The position numbers were made by a program, and so were the translations under genes. The notes under the pieces were generated by a model, which saw nothing but the letters and a program-made list of their open reading frames with translations, had not been told where the DNA came from and did no database searches. Below, piece after piece: positions 62,692-64,000 of a DNA stretch of 64,000 nt. The stretch spans positions 37,636 through 101,635 of the forward strand of contig JAEEOP010000038.1 in NCBI GenBank assembly GCA_016284295.1, read 5' to 3'. The stretch's first letter is position 1, and every line of letters starts with the position of its first letter. The DNA is from Methanomassiliicoccaceae archaeon (GTDB lineage: Archaea > Thermoplasmatota > Thermoplasmata > Methanomassiliicoccales > Methanomethylophilaceae).

Positions 62692-63417
62692 ATGGAACCC
62701 TATTGGATGATGGTCCTCGAGATCGTCATTACGGTCATCCTCTCGTATGAGGTGTACAAGCTCCATTGCGTCACAAAGAGCGGAGCGGTCGCCTGTCTGG
62801 CCGTGGGTGTGTTCCTGTCAGTTTTCGGATCCGCCAGCGCATTCTTCATCATGACCTTCTTCGTCATCGTGAGCTTCTTCGCAACGATGAAGGACATCGA
62901 CAAGAAGATAGCGGTGGGGCTGCAGGAAGGGCAGTTCGGTGAACGTACCTGGAAGAACGTCGCCGCCGTGTCGTTCCCTCCGGTGCTGATAACCGTCGTC
63001 CACTTCTTCAGCGGCATGGATCAGGCCACATACGTGATATCGTTCCTCACATCGGTGGTCGTGGCCGGTGCGGACACCATCGCCAGCGAGATCGGCGTTA
63101 AGGACCCCAAGGCCTATCTTATCACCACGTTCGAGCCCGTGAAGCCCGGCACCAACGGAGGCGTATCCAAGAAAGGGACCATCGTCTCCACGATAGCCGC
63201 CTTCGTGATAGCTGCGCTCGGATGGGCGGTCATGGCGCAAACATTGCATTGGGCCATGCTGATCCCGTTCGTGTTCGGAGTATTCGGTAACCTTCTGGAC
63301 AGCGTCTTCGGGGCATTGCTGGAGAACAGGGGACTGATCTCCAAATACACCAACAACTGGTCCACCGAGCTCATCTCGGCCATCCTGGCAGGACTTTTCT
63401 GGACTGTCATCAGCTGA
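62692..63417 (+). CDS. DUF92-family membrane protein
   Basis: A 241-residue protein with six to seven membrane helices. VAGADTIASEIGV, VKPGTNGGVSKKGT and the ending SKYTNNWSTELISAILAG match DUF92, whose plant member VTE6 is a phytyl-phosphate kinase. A role in prenyl-lipid phosphorylation or salvage is plausible in an archaeon, but not shown. TATA-like CTTTATTTATC is about 30 nt before the ATG. Confidence 0.9.
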   Translation: MEPYWMMVLEIVITVILSYEVYKLHCVTKSGAVACLAVGVFLSVFGSASAFFIMTFFVIVSFFATMKDIDKKIAVGLQEGQFGERTWKNVAAVSFPPVLITVVHFFSGMDQATYVISFLTSVVVAGADTIASEIGVKDPKAYLITTFEPVKPGTNGGVSKKGTIVSTIAAFVIAALGWAVMAQTLHWAMLIPFVFGVFGNLLDSVFGALLENRGLISKYTNNWSTELISAILAGLFWTVIS

Positions 63418-63758
63418 TCGACGGGACGTCATATCTCCGTATCCATCAGCCAATCGATGACGTTTTTTATGCTAGAAATGATACAAATCTTAAAACTTCT
63501 TTCATGAAAACTAGAATTTTATTGATTCGTAGCTCCTCTTCTACGACACTGTGCTGTCGAGAGGGGTATTACACCAGCAGAACTCAGATAACTGCATCTA
63601 CCGGCATTCCGAAAACCAGCAGACCCGTCTTCGCATAGTTGTCCCTGACAGGACATCGGGTCGATCTTCAAGATGTCCAGACACATCATTCGAGAACACC
63701 GCGACGTGTTTTTTATCTTGACTTGTACAGTTGACTTTGCCTCTTTAGCCGCTTTTTG

Positions 63759-63917
63759 ATGGATCAGCCGGATTTGCCCTCAAAATATGCTTTTCGAACA
63801 TACCTATCCGGAAATGACTGTACGGCGGTCGTTTCCGGCATTTCCGAAGAATTCGAAAAAATGAGGTCATTGGACAGTTGCCGGTTTGTCAGGTCTTCAG
63901 CCTCGTTCGAAATGTAA
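63759..63917 (+). CDS. Possible small ORF, 52 residues
   Basis: ATG to TAA. The product begins MDQPDLPSKYAF and ends SSASFEM, without a known motif. A promoter-like box lies about 45 nt upstream; no ribosome site. A long hairpin falls inside it, which speaks against translation. Confidence 0.25.
   Translation: MDQPDLPSKYAFRTYLSGNDCTAVVSGISEEFEKMRSLDSCRFVRSSASFEM
63808..63838 (+). other. 11-bp stem-loop in end region
   Basis: CCGGAAATGAC and GTCGTTTCCGG pair over 11 positions (one G-U) around a 9-nt loop. Candidate structured RNA element. Confidence 0.45.
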
Positions 63918-63945
63918 AAAGGGACCCGATCACACTTGACATTCT

Positions 63946-64000
63946 ATGAAGGATGCCCATTCTCGGCGGTTTTCAGCTCAGATCGCACGAATCATCGTCC
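63946..64000 (+). CDS. Possible gene start cut by window edge
   Basis: An ATG followed by 17 open codons to the edge (MKDAHSRRFSAQ...). Too short to judge; no clear promoter or ribosome site. Confidence 0.15.
   Translation, partial: MKDAHSRRFSAQIARIIV

Larger units (their letters stand above)
63418..64000. other. AT-rich end region with promoter-like boxes and hairpins
   Basis: 583 bases without an established gene. Two similar boxes, GACGTTTTTTATGC (about 63460-63473) and GACGTGTTTTTTATC (about 63704-63718), resemble the box used at 35720. Several hairpins occur, e.g. TGTCC/GGACA and CGTAG/CTACG, plus the long one at 63808. It may encode one or more small RNAs or decayed genes. No tRNA or CRISPR structure is visible. 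Confidence 0.5.

Overview
The window is archaeal, and the gene set fits a pyrrolysine-era member of the Methanomassiliicoccales (class Thermoplasmata). Archaeal markers are the KH-domain beta-CASP termination ribonuclease (aCPSF1/FttA), membrane LonB, a proteasome beta subunit, Pth2, both archaeosine enzymes (TgtA and ArcS) and PyrB with a zinc-binding PyrI. Many genes carry a TATA-like box about 22-30 nt before the start codon and no leader. Among about sixty genes almost every stop is TGA; I find TAA at three (28399, 30553, 52243) and TAG at only two (15225 and an in-frame one at 59936). Avoidance of TAG is what a pyrrolysine-decoding archaeon would show. The genus is inferred, not proven.

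Layout. 1-10.6 kb and 18.9-23.4 kb hold four metal-chelate/corrinoid-type ABC importers: extracellular binding proteins (three fused to a dockerin-like calcium module, one fused to two transcobalamin-like DUF4430 modules), FecCD-type permeases and FecE-type ATPases. Between them is an almost complete arginine block: argCJBD on the minus strand and argGH on the plus strand. 23.4-30.6 kb carries a small hypothetical gene, thiDN, a drug-type ABC exporter, an NCS2 purine permease, a membrane FKBP isomerase and thiE. 30.6-34.4 kb has two unusual membrane proteins: a duplicated helix-turn-helix/sensor protein with an external domain, and a zinc-ribbon protein with an external transglutaminase-like domain. 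34.5-39.7 kb: pth2, thiM, a small DUF2703-like gene, tgtA, a membrane-anchored MTA/SAH nucleosidase and an FNT channel. 39.8-46.3 kb: a DUF2975/HTH pair, a BASS transporter, a UbiA/UbiE pair, a Sel1-repeat protein, an M18 aminopeptidase and an MTA phosphorylase. 46.4-48.9 kb: hisB-hisF-hisIE-PHP phosphatase. 49-56.8 kb: a degenerate transglutaminase-like protein with lonB, alkD/ogt DNA repair, rubrerythrin, aCPSF1 and the proteasome beta subunit. 57-63.4 kb: arcS, CbiX-type chelatase, a flavodoxin-ferredoxin protein interrupted by UAG, pyrBI, a UPF0200 kinase-like protein and a DUF92 membrane protein. The last 580 bases are AT-rich and mostly non-coding.

How it works together. The importers, the chelatase and the electron-transfer proteins suggest heavy investment in metal-tetrapyrrole and iron supply, as expected for a corrinoid-dependent methanogen. 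The best candidates for something undescribed are the UAG-interrupted ferrodoxin, the two-module membrane regulator with its zinc-ribbon neighbour, the dockerin and DUF4430 binding proteins, and a 35-residue gene inside the fourth importer operon.
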